DNA of 64,000 bases from Salvelinus alpinus (Eukaryota; Chordata; Actinopteri; Salmoniformes; Salmonidae). This document shows, one piece after another, positions 1 through 13,261 of this stretch (the stretch's first letter is position 1; each line of letters starts with the position of its first letter). Under the pieces are notes generated by a model. That model was not told where the DNA came from, did not search any database, and saw only the letters and a program-made list of their open reading frames with translations. Position numbers and translations under genes: made by a program. The stretch spans positions 80,159,305-80,223,304 of the forward strand of contig NC_092087.1 of assembly GCF_045679555.1 (NCBI RefSeq), given 5' to 3'.

Positions 1-253
1 AATTCGGTGGAAATGAAATACATTTTACTTTATTCAGACCGTCTGCTATTGTCTTTTGTCCATAAATTAATTTGCAGTCAGAGAGAGAGAGGGAGAGGAA
101 GGAACAAGAGTTCAAGAGAGAAAAAAAGAGACATAAAATTTATGCAATGAAATCATCATATGTATCTCAACCTGCACCTTGACGCCAAACCTGTGTTTTG
201 TACCTTGTCCTGTTTGTGTCTCACGTTCCCTCTCCAGGTGTTGCTTTAGATTT
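1..253. other. unassigned flank
   Basis: There is a GA-rich stretch at about 78-128. No gene, conserved exon or recognisable element is seen. Confidence 0.5.
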
Positions 254-364
254 CATCCCAAATGGCACCTTATCCCCTACATAGTGCACTTCTTTTAACC
301 AGGGCCTATAAGGCTCTGGTCAAAAGTAGTGCACTATTTAGGAAATACGATGCCATTTGGGATG
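254..364. mobile_element. salmonid MITE, copy 1 (ATCCCAAATGGCACC type)
   Basis: Imperfect palindrome. The left arm reads catcccaaatggcacctta...tagtgcacttcttt; the right arm reads aaaagtagtgcac...gccatttgggatg. It encodes nothing. At least nine further copies or half-copies lie in the window. Confidence 0.8.
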
Positions 365-550
365 AAGACATAATGTATTCTGCATTGCCTTTGGACTCTC
401 CGATAATCCTCAGACACAGAAAGTGATTTATTTGACCACCCAATATGGCACCTTTTGCTTCTCTAGCCGATCTCTCGAAATACCTGAATAAATTCAAACA
501 TATGGTGACTAGAGAAACCATTAGGAGAAGTGTGGAGATATACTGTAGCT

Positions 551-628
551 TCCCAAATGGTACCCTATTCTCTATATAGTCCACTTCTTTTGATCAGAGC
601 CCATGGGGAATAGGATGCCATTTGGGAT
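551..628. mobile_element. salmonid MITE, copy 2 (shortened)
   Basis: It has the same arms as copy 1 (tcccaaatggtaccctattc ... taggatgccatttgggat) but lacks most of the right inner arm. Confidence 0.7.
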
Positions 629-1010
629 GCAGACATAAAATGTATCCATCTATTGTAGAGACAATATTGTTCCCTCAGCCAAGCGATTCAGGCATTCCAA
701 GGTGAAATGGAGGTCTCGCGTCGTCATACGGCCATACACTGTCCCCAATATCTCTCTCTCTGTCTGTTGCATTTGCTAGGTAGCAAACCTGGGGGGGGGG
801 GAGATGGGGGTTTTGGGACTCTGCAGAGAGAGAGTGTGTGTGGCGTATGATGAATGAGATAGTTAGAAAAGCTGTGAATTTATGGATGTGAATGCAGGCC
901 ATCCATTTGTCCGGTCCTCAAGGGCATCATCTTTCCATGGCCTGATGATCTGGAAGGGGGCTTATGGGTATTGGATCCCACCGCTGCCACCAGTGGACAT
1001 CCAGGTTATG

Positions 1011-1092
1011 CATCCCAAATGTCATGCCATTCCCTATATAGTGCACTACCTTTGACCAGAGACCTATAGGACATAGTGTACCACTTGGGATA
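1011..1092. mobile_element. salmonid MITE, copy 3 (shortened, diverged)
   Basis: catcccaaatgtcatgccat ... tagtgcactacctttgacca ... accacttgggata. Same family, with the right inner arm reduced. Confidence 0.65.
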
Positions 1093-1482
1093 CATACAGG
1101 TTCTCTGCCCCGTAAAAAGCCACCGTGGCCACCCTGCAGCATGTTAAACAACAATTCATTAACAGGGTTTTAATAAAGTCTGTTAATGCCCATGTATTAA
1201 TGGGGAGGCCAAGAGGTGGAGGGAAACGATTCCGTTAATAAATTAATACTGTGTCACTACATAATATACCACCTTGCATTAGAGTAGCTGTTTATAATGC
1301 TACTTACTTGAGATGAGAGGTGCATCATAACAACCCATTGTCCTACCTTTAGGGTTTTAGGGCCTCTGTCGCCTTAGGCTTTCTGTTTGAGAAGTGATTC
1401 AGCCCTGGGCTTATTTTCACAGTTGATGGGGGAAATATGAAACATTGATGATGCTTAACTCACCAAGGTGAATCGGAAGGAG

Positions 1483-2122
1483 TGTTGATGATGATGATGA
1501 GGAGTTAGTGAGTTGTTAGTAGGGAACTGGGAGTGTGTTGATGATGAGGAGGAGTTAGTGAGTTGTTAGCAGGGAACTGGGAGTGTGTTGATGATGATGA
1601 GGAGTTAGTGAGTTGTTAGCAGGGAACTGGGAGTGTGTTGATGATGATGATGAGGAATTAGTGAGTTGTTAGTAGGGAACTGGGAGTGTGTTGATGATGA
1701 TGATGAGGAGTTAGTGAGTTGTTAGTAGGGAACTGGGAGTGTGTTGATGATGATGATGAGGAGTTAGTGAGTTGTTAGTAGGGAACTGGGAGTGTGTTGA
1801 TGATGATGAGGAGGAGTTAGTGAGTTGTTAGTAGGGAACTGGGAGTGTGTTGATGATGAGGAGGAGTTAGTGAGTTGTTAGTAGGGAACTGCGAGTGTGT
1901 TGATGATGATGAGGAGGAGTTAGTGAGTTGTTAGTAGGGAACTGGGAGTGTGTTGATGATGAGGAGGAGTTAGTGAGTTGTTAGTAGGGAACTGGGAGTG
2001 TGTTGATGATGATGAGGAGGAGTTAGTGAGTTGTTAGTAGGGAACTGGGAGTGTGTTGATGATGATGAGGAGGAGTTAGTGAGTTGTTAGTAGGGAACTG
2101 GGAGTGTGTTGATGATGATGAG
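1483..2122 (+). repeat. minisatellite, 50-53 bp unit, about 12 copies
   Basis: The unit contains gttagtgagttgttag, then agggaactgggagtgtgttg and a (GAT)n/(GAG)n segment whose triplet number varies, giving 50 or 53 bp spacing. Single-base variants (agtaggg/agcaggg) mark individual copies. It is non-coding. Confidence 0.9.
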
Positions 2123-2376
2123 CGTGATGGAGAGGAGAGATTCAGTGTGATCTGGACTGGAGGCCATTGTGGTGCGAGCAGAGCAGAGGGAGCAGCAGCT
2201 GGAGGAGAGGAAAGGAGGAGGAGAGAGAGGAGAAGAAGAGCGGGAAGGATTTGATATGAGAGGAGAGGAGCCGAGGGGGCAGCAGCTGCAGGAGAGGAGA
2301 GGGGGGCCTCAGACGTCATGAGAGACATCATGTAGATAACCCCAGATGGACCACCTCGGGGGGGGGGGGGGGGGGG
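2123..2376 (+). repeat. purine-rich stretch ending in a 19-G run
   Basis: Positions 2130-2340 are GA/AGG-rich. Positions 2358-2376 are an uninterrupted run of G on the plus strand, which could form a G-quadruplex and is prone to length error. Confidence 0.8.
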
Positions 2377-3496
2377 TCAGTGTTGTTGACAGCCTCCCTC
2401 CTCTCCTCCAGCACTTTAGCAGCGGTGCCCTCTCCAGCCTCTCTCCCTCCTCCCTCCCATGGATGTCTCAATGTCCTGTCTCCTCGCCAGGCAGGCACTT
2501 AACCAAGCTAGGTCATGTAGTGAACAAATATTGCTCAGTTCATCTGTCTGAGGGCCTGAAACGGGAGACATTCAACCGTCATACGGAGGGATTCTGTCTG
2601 CCGGCCGCCGTCTGTACCTCTCACTGCATTACACCCACCTCCATTACATACAGTGGGCCCCTTTATCTTCCTTTCCCTTACGACTCGCTCCAGGGTTCAT
2701 GGGTCAGAGGTTACAGGCTGCTGTGATTCATACAGGCGCCTGCGAACCAATCAAGATGCACCTTTCCTCTCTCCGGTTGGTTGTCAGACTTTTGTCTTCC
2801 TCCATCTTACGCAATACGGCCCCAATGCAGTTGAAAGGTCGTAGGCTGTTACGATTTATACAGGACCCCAGGATTCAATCGAGATTCCCCCTCTCCTCTT
2901 TTCCCGGGTGGTTGTCTGGCAGAAAGGCACCATTCAGAGGTCATCGGTCATTGGCTGCTATGATTCAGAAAGAACCCCCAAAATCCATGCCTCCTCTCCT
3001 CTGGTTGGTCATAGGGCAAATCGTCAGGCAGAAAGGCATCATATTGATTTGATTAGTGGCAAATTAAAAGTTGGCAGGCCGGGGCCGGCCACAAAGGAGA
3101 CGGCTCAATTAGCGAAGATGCCAGAGAATCTAATTCCCCCTCTCATCCTGCTCTATCGCACATCATCCACTGTTTCTTTCTCTCTAATGAGTAGAGAGAG
3201 AGAGAGAGGGAGAGAGGGAGAGAGGGAGAGGGAGAGGGAGAGAGAGAACCCCCAGGGAGGTGGAGGCGGTGCTCCTCAAGGAGGCTAAAGCATTCCTGTA
3301 ACAGACAATGATCCCTGAGCTAATCTTTGCTTAAGCGAACATCCACCTTTCTCTCTGTTAGCTAGCTGTTGACTGTCTGTCTGCCTGCCTGTTTGTCTGT
3401 CTGCCAAGTGCCCTGAGGGAAGCAATGACAGGAGGAGAGAGATGGAGGGTCCGTAACTTGATTCCTATTAAAGGTTTTCGGACGAGGAAGTCAATT
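2377..3496. other. unassigned, no supported gene
   Basis: Short open frames here have no recognisable domain. Three related blocks at about 2700-3040 share 'caggcagaaaggca'/'gattcaga' type sequence around 'ggttggttgtc', suggesting degenerate tandem repetition of about 110 bp. A GA tract lies at 3195-3247. Confidence 0.4.
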
Positions 3497-3685
3497 TTAA
3501 AGGGAAACTCCGCTCAAAAACGATACCTTGCTTCTTGAAAGTCCAATATCTTGTGATACCTTGCTTCTTGAAAGTCCAATATCTTGAAAACTTGACTGCT
3601 GACGTGAAATCATTTTGTGACTGTATCAATAGTGGACTAATTAAGAAATACCAAAAGATAGTTTTTGAGTGGAGTTTCCCTTTAA
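3497..3685. mobile_element. 189 bp MITE with 25 bp inverted ends (TTAAAGGGAAACTCC)
   Basis: The left end TTAAAGGGAAACTCCGCTC... and right end ...GAGTGGAGTTTCCCTTTAA are inverted repeats with one mismatch over 25 bp. Inside is a tandem pair of about 31 bp (ccttgcttcttgaaagtcca...). The TTAA termini suggest a piggyBac-like or other TTAA-targeting family (inference). Confidence 0.75.
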
Positions 3686-3774
3686 TTCTTACGGCTGAAA
3701 TCCCGTTAACGGGATCGATATGACAACAGCCAGTGAAAGTGCAGGGCACCAAATTCAAACAACAGAAATCTCAT

Positions 3775-4738
3775 AATTAAAATTCCTCAAACATACAAGT
3801 ATTATACACCATTTTAAAGATAAACTTGTTGTTAATCCCACCACAGTGTCCGATTTCAAAAAGGCTTTACGACGAAAGCATACCATGCGATTATGTTAGG
3901 TCAGCACCTAGTCACAGAAAAACACAGCCATTTTTCCAGCCAAAGAGAGCAGTCACAAAAAGCAGAAATAGAGATAAAATTAATCACTAACCTTTGATGA
4001 TCTTCATCAGATGACACTCATAGGACTTCATGTTACACAATACATGTATGTTTTGTTCGATATAGTTCATATTTATATCCAACAATCTGAGTTTACATTG
4101 GCGCGTTGGGTTCAGTAATGTTTTGCTTCCAAAACATCCGGTAGTTTTGCAGAGAGCCACATCAATTTACAGAAATACTCATAATAAACATTGATAAAAG
4201 ATACAAGTGTTATGCATGGAATTATAGATAAACTTCTCCTTAATGCAACCGCTGTGTCAGATTTCAAAAAAGCTTTACAGAAAAAGCACACGATGTAATA
4301 ATCTGAGTACAGCGCTCAGGCACCAAAACAAGCCATACAGATACCCGCCATGTTGTGGAGTCAACAGAAGTCAGAAATGGCATTATAAATATTCACTTAC
4401 CTTTGATGATCTGGTCCCGTGTGGCTCAGTTGGTAGAGCATGGCGCTTGCAACGCCAGGGTTGTGGGTTCATTCCCCACGGGGGGACCAGGATGAATATG
4501 TATGAACTTTCCAATTTGTAAGTCGCTCTGGATAAGAGCGTCTGCTAAATGACTTAAATGTAAATGTAAATGTAATGATCTTCATCAGAATGCACTCCCA
4601 GGAATCCCAGTTCGACAATAAATGTTTATTTTGTTCGATAAAGTCCATCATTTATGTCCAAATACCTCCTTTTTGTTTGCGTATTTAGTTCACAAATCCA
4701 AAATCATGAGGCTCAGACACTTAGTCCAGACGAAAAGT
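3775..4738. mobile_element. composite salmonid dispersed repeat with internal direct repeats
   Basis: Two related halves (about 3775-4105 and 4185-4675) share 'gatttcaaaaa.gctttac', 'cctttgatgatct(tcatcag)' and 'ttttgttcgata.agt'. I recognise it as a common salmonid interspersed repeat but cannot assign a class. It has no coding capacity. The right half is split by a SINE. Confidence 0.6.
4412..4577 (+). mobile_element. tRNA-derived SINE with UnaL2-type 3' tail
   Basis: The head 4413-4489 folds as a tRNA-like cloverleaf with anticodon loop TTGCAAC (Ala-UGC-like), A box TGGCTCAGTTGG and B box GGTTCATTCC, so internal RNA polymerase III promoters are present. The tail contains the stem-loop gtcgctctggataagagcg and ends in (taaatg)n repeats, the type shared with eel UnaL2 LINEs. 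ATGATCT directly precedes the head and follows the tail, consistent with a 7 bp target-site duplication. It is a SINE rather than a functional tRNA gene, because no terminator follows the head and the LINE tail is attached. Confidence 0.85.
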
Positions 4739-5530
4739 TAAAAAACATTGTAGGAGCACCTTTGGCAGTGATTACATCTGAGCTTCTTTCTGGGTAAGTC
4801 TCTAAGAGCTTCCCACACCTGGATTGTGCAACATTTGCCCATTATTCTTTTCATAATTCTTCACGTTCTGTCAAATTGTTTCTTGATCATTGCTTAGACA
4901 ACTATTTGCAGGTCTTGAAATACATTTTCACGTAGATTTAAGTCAAAACTGTAACTCTGCCATTCAGGAACATTCACTGTCTTCTTGGCAAGCAACTACT
5001 GTAGATTTGGCCTTGTGCTTTAGGTTATTGTCTTGTTTAAAGGTGAATTCATCTCCCAGTGTCTGGTGGAAAGCTGACTGAACCAGGTTTTCCTCTTGGA
5101 TTTTGTCTGTGCTTAGCTCCATTTAGTTAATTTTTTGTCCTGAATAACTCCCCAGTCCTTAACGATGACAAGCATACCCATAACATGATGCAGCCACCAC
5201 TATGCTTGAAAATATGGAGAGTGGTACTCAGTGATGTGTTTTTTGGAATTTGCCCCAAACATAACACTTTGTATTCAGGACAAAAAGTTAATTGCTTTGC
5301 CAAATGTTTTGCAAAATTGCTTTAGTGCTTTGTTGCAAACATTATGCATGTTTTGGAATGTTTTTATTCTGTACAGGTGTCCTTTTTTTCACTCTGTCAA
5401 TTAGGTTAGTATTGTGGAGTAACTACAATGTTGTGGATCCATCCTGAGTTTCCTACTATCACAGCCATTAAACTCTGTAACTGTTTCAGTCACCATTGGT
5501 CTCATGGGGAAATCCCTGAGCGGTTTCCTA

Positions 5531-6410
5531 TCTTTTTCCACATGTTGTTACGTTACAGCCTTATTCTAAAATGGATTAAATAAAAACATTTCCTAATCAA
5601 TCTATACACAATACCCCATAATGACAAAGCGAAAACAGAGTTTTAGAAATGTTTGCAAATTTATAAAATACAAAAACCAGAGTATTCAGACCCTTTGCTA
5701 TGAGACTCTAAATTGAGCTCAGGTGCATCCTGTTTCCATTGATCATCCTTGAGATGTTTCTACAACTTGATTGGAGTCCACCTGTGGTCAATTTAATTGA
5801 TTGGACATGATTTGGAAAGGTACACACCTGTCTATATAAGGTCCCACAGTTGACAGTGCATGTCAGAGCAAAAACCAAGCCATGAGGTTGAAGGAATTGT
5901 CCGTAGAGCTCCGAGACAGGATTGTGTCGAGGCACAGATCTTGGGAAGGGTACCAAAACATTTCTGCATCATTGAAGGGCCCAAGAACAGTGGCCTCCAT
6001 CATTCTTAAATAGAAGAAGTTTGGAACCGCCAAGACTCTTCCTAGAGCTGGCAGCCCGGCCAAACTGAGCAATCGGGGGAGAAGGACCTTGGTCAGGGAA
6101 GTGACCAAGAACCCGATGGTCACTGACAGAGCTCCAGAGTTCCTCTGAGGAGATGGGAGAACCTTCCAGAAGGACAACCATCTCTGCAGCCTTTACTTTA
6201 AAGGGTCTGAAAACTTATGTAAATGTACTATTAAAGTAATTTTTTTAATACATTTGCAAATGTTTCTAAAAACCTGTTTTTGATTTTTATCATGATATGG
6301 TATTGTGTGCAGATAAGGGGGAAAAAACTATGTAATCCATTTTAGTATAAGGCTGTAATGTAACGAAATGTGGAAAAAGTAAGGGTTATATAGGGTTCCG
6401 AATACACTGT
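5531..6410 (+). mobile_element. nested, internally deleted Tc1-like transposon
   Basis: Inverted ends of about 200 bp, e.g. acagccttattctaaaatgg at the left and the inverse ccattttagtataaggctgt at the right. From 5881 the plus strand encodes the N-terminal DNA-binding half of a Tc1 transposase (MRLKELSVELRDRIVSRHRS ... NRGRRTLVREVTKNPM). It is broken by a TAG at about 6008 and another stop further on, and then jumps straight to the 3' end, so the catalytic DDE half is deleted. It is non-autonomous. Confidence 0.85.
5881..6190 (+). pseudogene. Tc1 transposase N-terminal remnant
   Basis: Reads MRLKELSVELRDRIVSRHRS, then GYQNISASLKGPRTVASIIL, a stop, KKFGTAKTLPRAGSPAKLSN and RGRRTLVREVTKNPMVTDRA before a second stop. 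These are the paired-like helix-turn-helix domains. No DD34E domain remains. Confidence 0.85.
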
Positions 6411-6776
6411 CATTTTATGTGTGGGGTACAGAGATGAGGTAGTCATTCAAAAATCACATTAAACACAATTTCTCCACCCAGAGTGAGTCCATGCAACTTA
6501 TTATGTGACTTGATAAGCATATTTTTACTCCTGAATTTATTTAGGTTTGCCATAACAAAGGGGTTGAATACTTATTGACGAAAGACATTTCAGCTTTTCA
6601 TTTGTAATTAATTTGTAAACCTTTCGAGAAACATAATTCCACTTTGACATTATGGGGTATTGTGTGTGGGCCAGTGACAAAACATCCAAATGTAATCAAT
6701 TTTAAATTCAGGCTGTAACACAACAAAAATGTGGAGAAAGTCAAGGGGTGTGAATACTTTCTGAAGGCACTGTACA

Positions 6777-7308
6777 TATACACTGAGTGTACAAAACATT
6801 AAGAACACCTTCCTAATATTGTGTTGCACCCCCCATGCCCTCAGAACAGCCTCAATTAATCCGGGCATGGACTCTACAAGGTGATGAAAGCGTTCCACAG
6901 GGATGCTGGCACATGCTGACTCCAATGCTTCCCACAGTTGTTTTCAAGTGGGCTGGATGTCCTTTGGGTGGTGGACCATTCTTGATACACGCAAAACTGT
7001 TGAGTGTGAAAAATCCAGCAGCGTTGCAGTTCTTGACACAAACCGATGCTCCGGGCACCTACTACCATACCCCGTTCAAAGGCACTTCAATCTTTTGTCT
7101 TGCCCATTCACCCTCTGAATGGCACACATACACAATCCATGTCTCAATTGTCTCAAGGCTTAAAAATCCTTCTTAAATGTCTCCTCCCTTTCATCTTCAC
7201 TGATTTGGATTTAACAGGTGACATCAATAAGAGATCATAGCTTTCACCTGGTCAGTCTCTGTCATGGAAAGAGCATGTGTTCTTAATGTTTTGTACACTC
7301 AGTGTATA
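6777..7308. mobile_element. 532 bp element with perfect 32 bp inverted ends (TATACACTGAGTGTAC)
   Basis: The left end 6777-6808 is the exact reverse complement of 7277-7308. The outermost bases (cactgagtg) are nearly palindromic themselves. No long frame is open inside. Terminal TA is consistent with a Tc1/mariner-type target. A diverged copy lies in inverted orientation at 44943-45393. The left end directly abuts the end of the outer Tc1-like copy. Confidence 0.85.
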
Positions 7309-7550
7309 TATGCATAAGTCAGTGTTAGCATTTCAGTTGGCTGAGGTGCGTATCTAAAAACGATTCCTAATCGTCGCCCACATGGAGTGAAGCTGCATTT
7401 TGGGGAGGAGGGACACGGGCGCAGAAGGTGGAGGGATACGAGCGCCGAGGCTGGATTTTTGACTGGAACTATTTGTTTATTTTGTTATCAGTATAGCAGC
7501 AGGAGTCTGTCTCTTCCTGATCCCTGTACCCCCTGGCTTCTCCATGATAT

Positions 7551-7659
7551 CATCCCAAATGGCACCCTATTCCCTACATAGTGCACCATGGTCTTATTAT
7601 TATATGGGCCCTGAGCAAAGGTAGTGCACTACATAGGGAATAGGGTGCCGTTTGGGATG
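7551..7659. mobile_element. salmonid MITE, copy 4
   Basis: catcccaaatggcaccctat ... tagtgcac ... gtagtgcac ... agggtgccgtttgggatg. Near full length with good inverted symmetry. Confidence 0.8.
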
Positions 7660-7672
7660 TACACCCAGGATG

Positions 7673-7759
7673 TATCCTAAATGGCACACTATTTCTTATT
7701 TAGTGCACTACTTTTGAGCCGTATGGGGGACCATAGGGAATAAGGTGCCATTTGGGACG
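7673..7759. mobile_element. salmonid MITE, copy 5 (shortened)
   Basis: atcctaaatggcacactatt ... tagtgcactacttttgagcc ... aaggtgccatttgggacg. It sits 13 bp from copy 4 in direct succession. Confidence 0.7.
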
Positions 7760-7969
7760 CACACCATGTCTTCATTGGCACTTCCCACCTGGTCCGGGAT
7801 ATTACAGATATTACATTTTATTTTGCAGATGCTGGAGGTGTTAGCATCAGCGCTAACAGGGAAGTGTATCTTGGTGACAGTGGATTTAGATAGGTGTCTT
7901 ACATAGCAGTGTTGTGGATGGATACCCACACACATAGGATAACACTCAGAGGAAGACACGCGATCCGGC

Positions 7970-8385
<416 letters not shown>

Positions 8386-8688
8386 AAACACTCCTTTGGG
8401 CGGTGTCCTCTATAGGACTCACACAGCTGTACACAGCAGCTTGGGACGAATGTCAAGGGAGAGAGTAGAAGAAAGATAAACAGAGGTCTTGCATATACAT
8501 GGGCATGCTGTGATTCAACTCTGACTCTACAGCATACAGATTTATCGTCCAAGCTTACCCTAAGACGCCGGGTAGTTACAACAGTGCTGTTACTTCAAAT
8601 GAAGAACAGTCAACAGGAAAGTCCCCATTCTGCTTGGAAGATAAGTCCGTGTCTATTCCATGTCTCTCCTATTTGCAGTCACTTAATC

Positions 8689-8803
8689 TTAAAGGGGTTA
8701 TCCACCACTTTTCAACCTCATATTCATTATGTCCAGCACCATTCCTCCAGCACCATAGCAGTATGATGCTATGAGGGTAAAACATTTTGGATTTCCCCTT
8801 TAA
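8689..8803. mobile_element. small inverted-repeat element (TTAAAGGGG)
   Basis: Begins ttaaaggggttatcc and ends ggatttcccctttaa. 115 bp, non-coding. The TTAAAGGG ends resemble those of the 3497-3685 element, but the interior differs. Confidence 0.5.
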
Positions 8804-9612
8804 GCTTTGGAAGATAGAGCTGTGTACTGATTCACGTAGAGTTGGCAACGGCCAAGGGATGTTGTCATTTACACTCCGGTGTCACCCTCTAATTCACACG
8901 ACTTGCTCTCCGACTCCCAAGGAATAAAGCTCACGTCCAAAGGTAAAGACCACCTCTTTAACCTCTCTGGATACATATAAAACCTGCCTCCTAAATGTCC
9001 ACTCTGTTCAGTCATGCTGTCAACAGCCGACTGAATCTTGGCTGATCGGACAGAGACAGAGGGCTACATTCATTTTCCTGTTTCGTACTCTTAAATAATA
9101 TTTACAAGCAGCAGTTAATTACACGACTAGTTGCCATACTGGAGACATGTCCATTTGTGTGTGTGTGTATGTTTGTGTGTGTTGGTGTGCCATGGGCTTG
9201 GAAATAAGAAGTCTGGCTTGGGTCCCGATTGATTGTGGGCTTTTATAAGAATCCTCCATTCTGCAATGGAACGTCATACAGAGTCCCCCAGCCCGGGTTG
9301 CCAGATGCTGGTGCCAATGGCATCGTTCATTTGGCTGGTAGTGATTAGACCTGGACTGCATTGATCCAACAGTGTGAATGGCAACCCTGGTTCCCTTCAG
9401 TGTTGAGACTAGGCAGGCATTTGTCTCTTTGTATCTATGGAGGGACAGAGAGAGAAATGCTCTTTGAGATGGAATGTTCTGTGTATTCAAATTGTGTTGT
9501 ATTGTTAACATGAAGTGACTGAAAAGAGCTTTGTCTTGTTAAAACATAAATCCTACATTCAAGAATACTAGCCTCTATCCCACCTCTTTATCAACCCTAC
9601 CGGAATGAAGCA
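8804..9612. other. unassigned
   Basis: No conserved coding sequence seen. Contains a short GT-rich run at 9157-9189. Confidence 0.4.
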
Positions 9613-11003
9613 CCTGTCTCTGTGTGGCTCAGCCTGGCCTGTTCCTGTCTCTGTGTGGCCCAGCCTGGCATGATCCTGTCTCTGTGTGGCCCAGCCTGGT
9701 CTGTCCTGTCTCTGTGTGGCCCAGCCTGGCCTGTTCCTGTCTCTGTGTGGCCCAGCCAGGTCTGTCCTCTCTGTGTGGCCCAGCCAGGTCTGTCCTGTCT
9801 CTGTGTGGCCCAGCCTGGCATGTTCCTGTCTCTGTGTGGCCCAGCCTGGCATGTTCCTGTCTCTGTGTGGCCCAGCCTGGCATGTTCCTGTCTCTGTGTG
9901 GCCCAGCCTGGCCTGTTCCTGTCTCTGTGTGGCCCAGCCTGGCCTGTTCCTGTCTCTGTGTGGCCCAGCCTGGCATGTTCCTGTCTCTGTGTGGCCCAGC
10001 CTGGCCTGTTCCTGTCTCTGTGTGGCCCAGCCTGGCCTGTTCCTGTCTCTGTGTGGCCCAGCCTGGCATGTTCCTGTCTCTGTGTGGCCCAGCCTGGCCT
10101 GTTCCTGTCTCTGTGTGGCCCAGCCTGGCCTGTTCCTGTCTCTGTGTGGCCCAGCCTGGCCTGTTCCTGTCTCTGTGTGGCCCAGCCTGGCATGTTCCTG
10201 TCTCTGTGTGGCCCAGCCTGGCCTGTTCCTGTCTCTGTGTGGCCCAGCCTGGCCTGTTCCTGTCTCTGTGTGGCCCAGCCTGGCATGTTCCTGTCTCTGT
10301 GTGGCCCAGCCTGGCCTGTTCCTGTCTCTGTGTGGCCCAGCCTGGCCTGTTCCTGTCTCTGTGTGGCCCAGCCTGGCATGATCCTGTCTCTGTGTGGCCC
10401 AGCCAGGTCTGTCCTGTCTCTGAGTGGCCCAGCCAGGTCTGTCCTGTCTCTGTGTGGCCCAGCCAGGTCTGTCCTGTCTCTGTGTGGCCCAGCCAGGTCT
10501 GTCCTGTCTCTGTGTGGCCCAGCCTGGCCTGTTCCTGTCTCTGTGTGGCCCAGCCAGGTCTGTCCTGTCTCTATGTGGCCCAGCCTGGCCTGTTCCTGTC
10601 TCTGTGTGGCCCAGCCTGGCATGTTCCTGTCTCTGTGTGGCCCAGCCTGGCCTGTTCCTGTCTCTGTGTGGCCCAGCCTGGCCTGTTCCTGTCTCTGTGT
10701 GGCCCAGCCTGGCATGATCCTGTCTCTGTGTGGCCCAGCCAGGTCTGTCCTGTCTCTGAGTGGCCCAGCCAGGTCTGTCCTGTCTCTGTGTGGCCCAGCC
10801 AGGTCTGTCCTGTCTCTGTGTGGCCCAGCCAGGTCTGTCCTGTCTCTGTGTGGCCCAGCCTGGCCTGTTCCTGTCTCTGTGTGGCCCAGCCAGGTCTGTC
10901 CTGTCTCTATGTGGCCCAGCCAGGTCTGTCCTGTCTCTGTGTGGCCCAGCCAGGTCTGTCCTGTCTCTGTGTGGCCCAGCCAGGTCTGTCCCGTCTCTGT
11001 GTG
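9613..11003 (+). repeat. minisatellite, 30/31 bp GC-rich unit, about 45 copies
   Basis: The unit is cctgtctctgtgtggcccag followed by cctggcctgtt (31 bp) or ccaggtctgt (30 bp). A 336 bp block of eleven units marked by ctgagtggcc (10422, 10758) and ctatgtggcc (10572, 10908) occurs twice in tandem. Because neither unit contains a stop, long frames are open in several phases on both strands. They are not genes. Confidence 0.97.
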
Positions 11004-11139
11004 TAAGTGCTCAGCCATGATGAATGTGGAACAGGACACAGCGGAGCATCCTGCCATTACCCCCCTGATAATTTATTACCTTTATCTGCTGTGGAGCAAT
11101 TAACCCTGGCCCTGGGAATAGAGACTTATCAGTCCTTCA

Positions 11140-11490
11140 TTAACTAGCAGGCCCCGCTGAATGTCCCCATCCCTCTCTGTCACCCACCTGTCTCCTGTCG
11201 ACGAGGCTGTCTGGGCTAGGAGTGTGGGGCTCAGAGGGTGTGGAGGAGAGAATAGGCCAGTATGCACTAAGTGGTACCCCGCTGAATGTCCCCATCCCTC
11301 TCTGTCACCCAACTCAGCCCTGTCTACAGGTTTGTCTGGGCTGGGCATCACAGTCAGTGTGTAGGTTGAGGACTGTGGAGGAGAGCCTGCCAGAGAGACA
11401 GGTAAGGCTATTGAGAGAATATGGTGACTGTGGGAATAGAGACCGTCATTAGGCTCCTCTGAATGTCCCCATCTCTCTGTCAGGTTAAGC
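11140..11490 (+). repeat. short interspersed direct repeats
   Basis: 'ctgaatgtccccatc(cc)tctctgtca' occurs near 11157, 11283 and 11459, each followed by related text. This is a degenerate tandem array of about 126-178 bp units. Confidence 0.6.
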
Positions 11491-12916
<1,426 letters not shown>

Positions 12917-13261
12917 CCTGCAGTGTTGGCTGCCCCGGCCATTGTGTTGTCACATTTTCCCTCATTCTCAGACAATTATATTTCTAATCATATTATTTGC
13001 TCCCCAGAATGTTACAAGCATGATTTAATAAGAGGGGGAAATTGTGTAAATGTGAGTTTTGGATTTGCCTGTTGGTAATTCAGGTTTGGGGGAGCGAAGG
13101 AGAGAGAGAGATGTATTTAAGATGTGATCATGGTATATTCCACTGATAACAGCACTTTCTTGGGGCCAGCTAAAACGCTGATGCCGATAAAGCACATAAT
13201 TGGAGAGATTAGAGATGATGTGTCACAGAAAAAACAGAGGAGGAAAGACATGGATTGAATA

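Larger units (their letters stand above)
4741..6774. mobile_element. degenerate Tc1-like element (outer copy), interrupted
   Basis: The right end, 6640-6774, matches the salmonid Tc1-type terminal repeat (gtcaaggggtgtgaatactttctgaaggcactgta in outline). The inner part 4741-5530 is non-coding on both strands apart from short frames. It is split at about 5531 by another Tc1-like copy, with loss of some outer sequence. Confidence 0.6.

Noticed and set aside
2023..2331. 102-codon minus-strand frame rich in Ser/Pro/Leu
   Set aside because: Spans the end of a minisatellite and a purine-rich tract; low complexity.
4413..4489. Functional tRNA-Ala gene
   Set aside because: Attached LINE-type tail, flanking target duplication and no T-run terminator identify a SINE.
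9597..11103. Frames of 460-493 codons on both strands (CGPAWPVPVS / GHTETGQ repeats)
   Set aside because: Stop-free 30/31 bp minisatellite; open in several frames at once.
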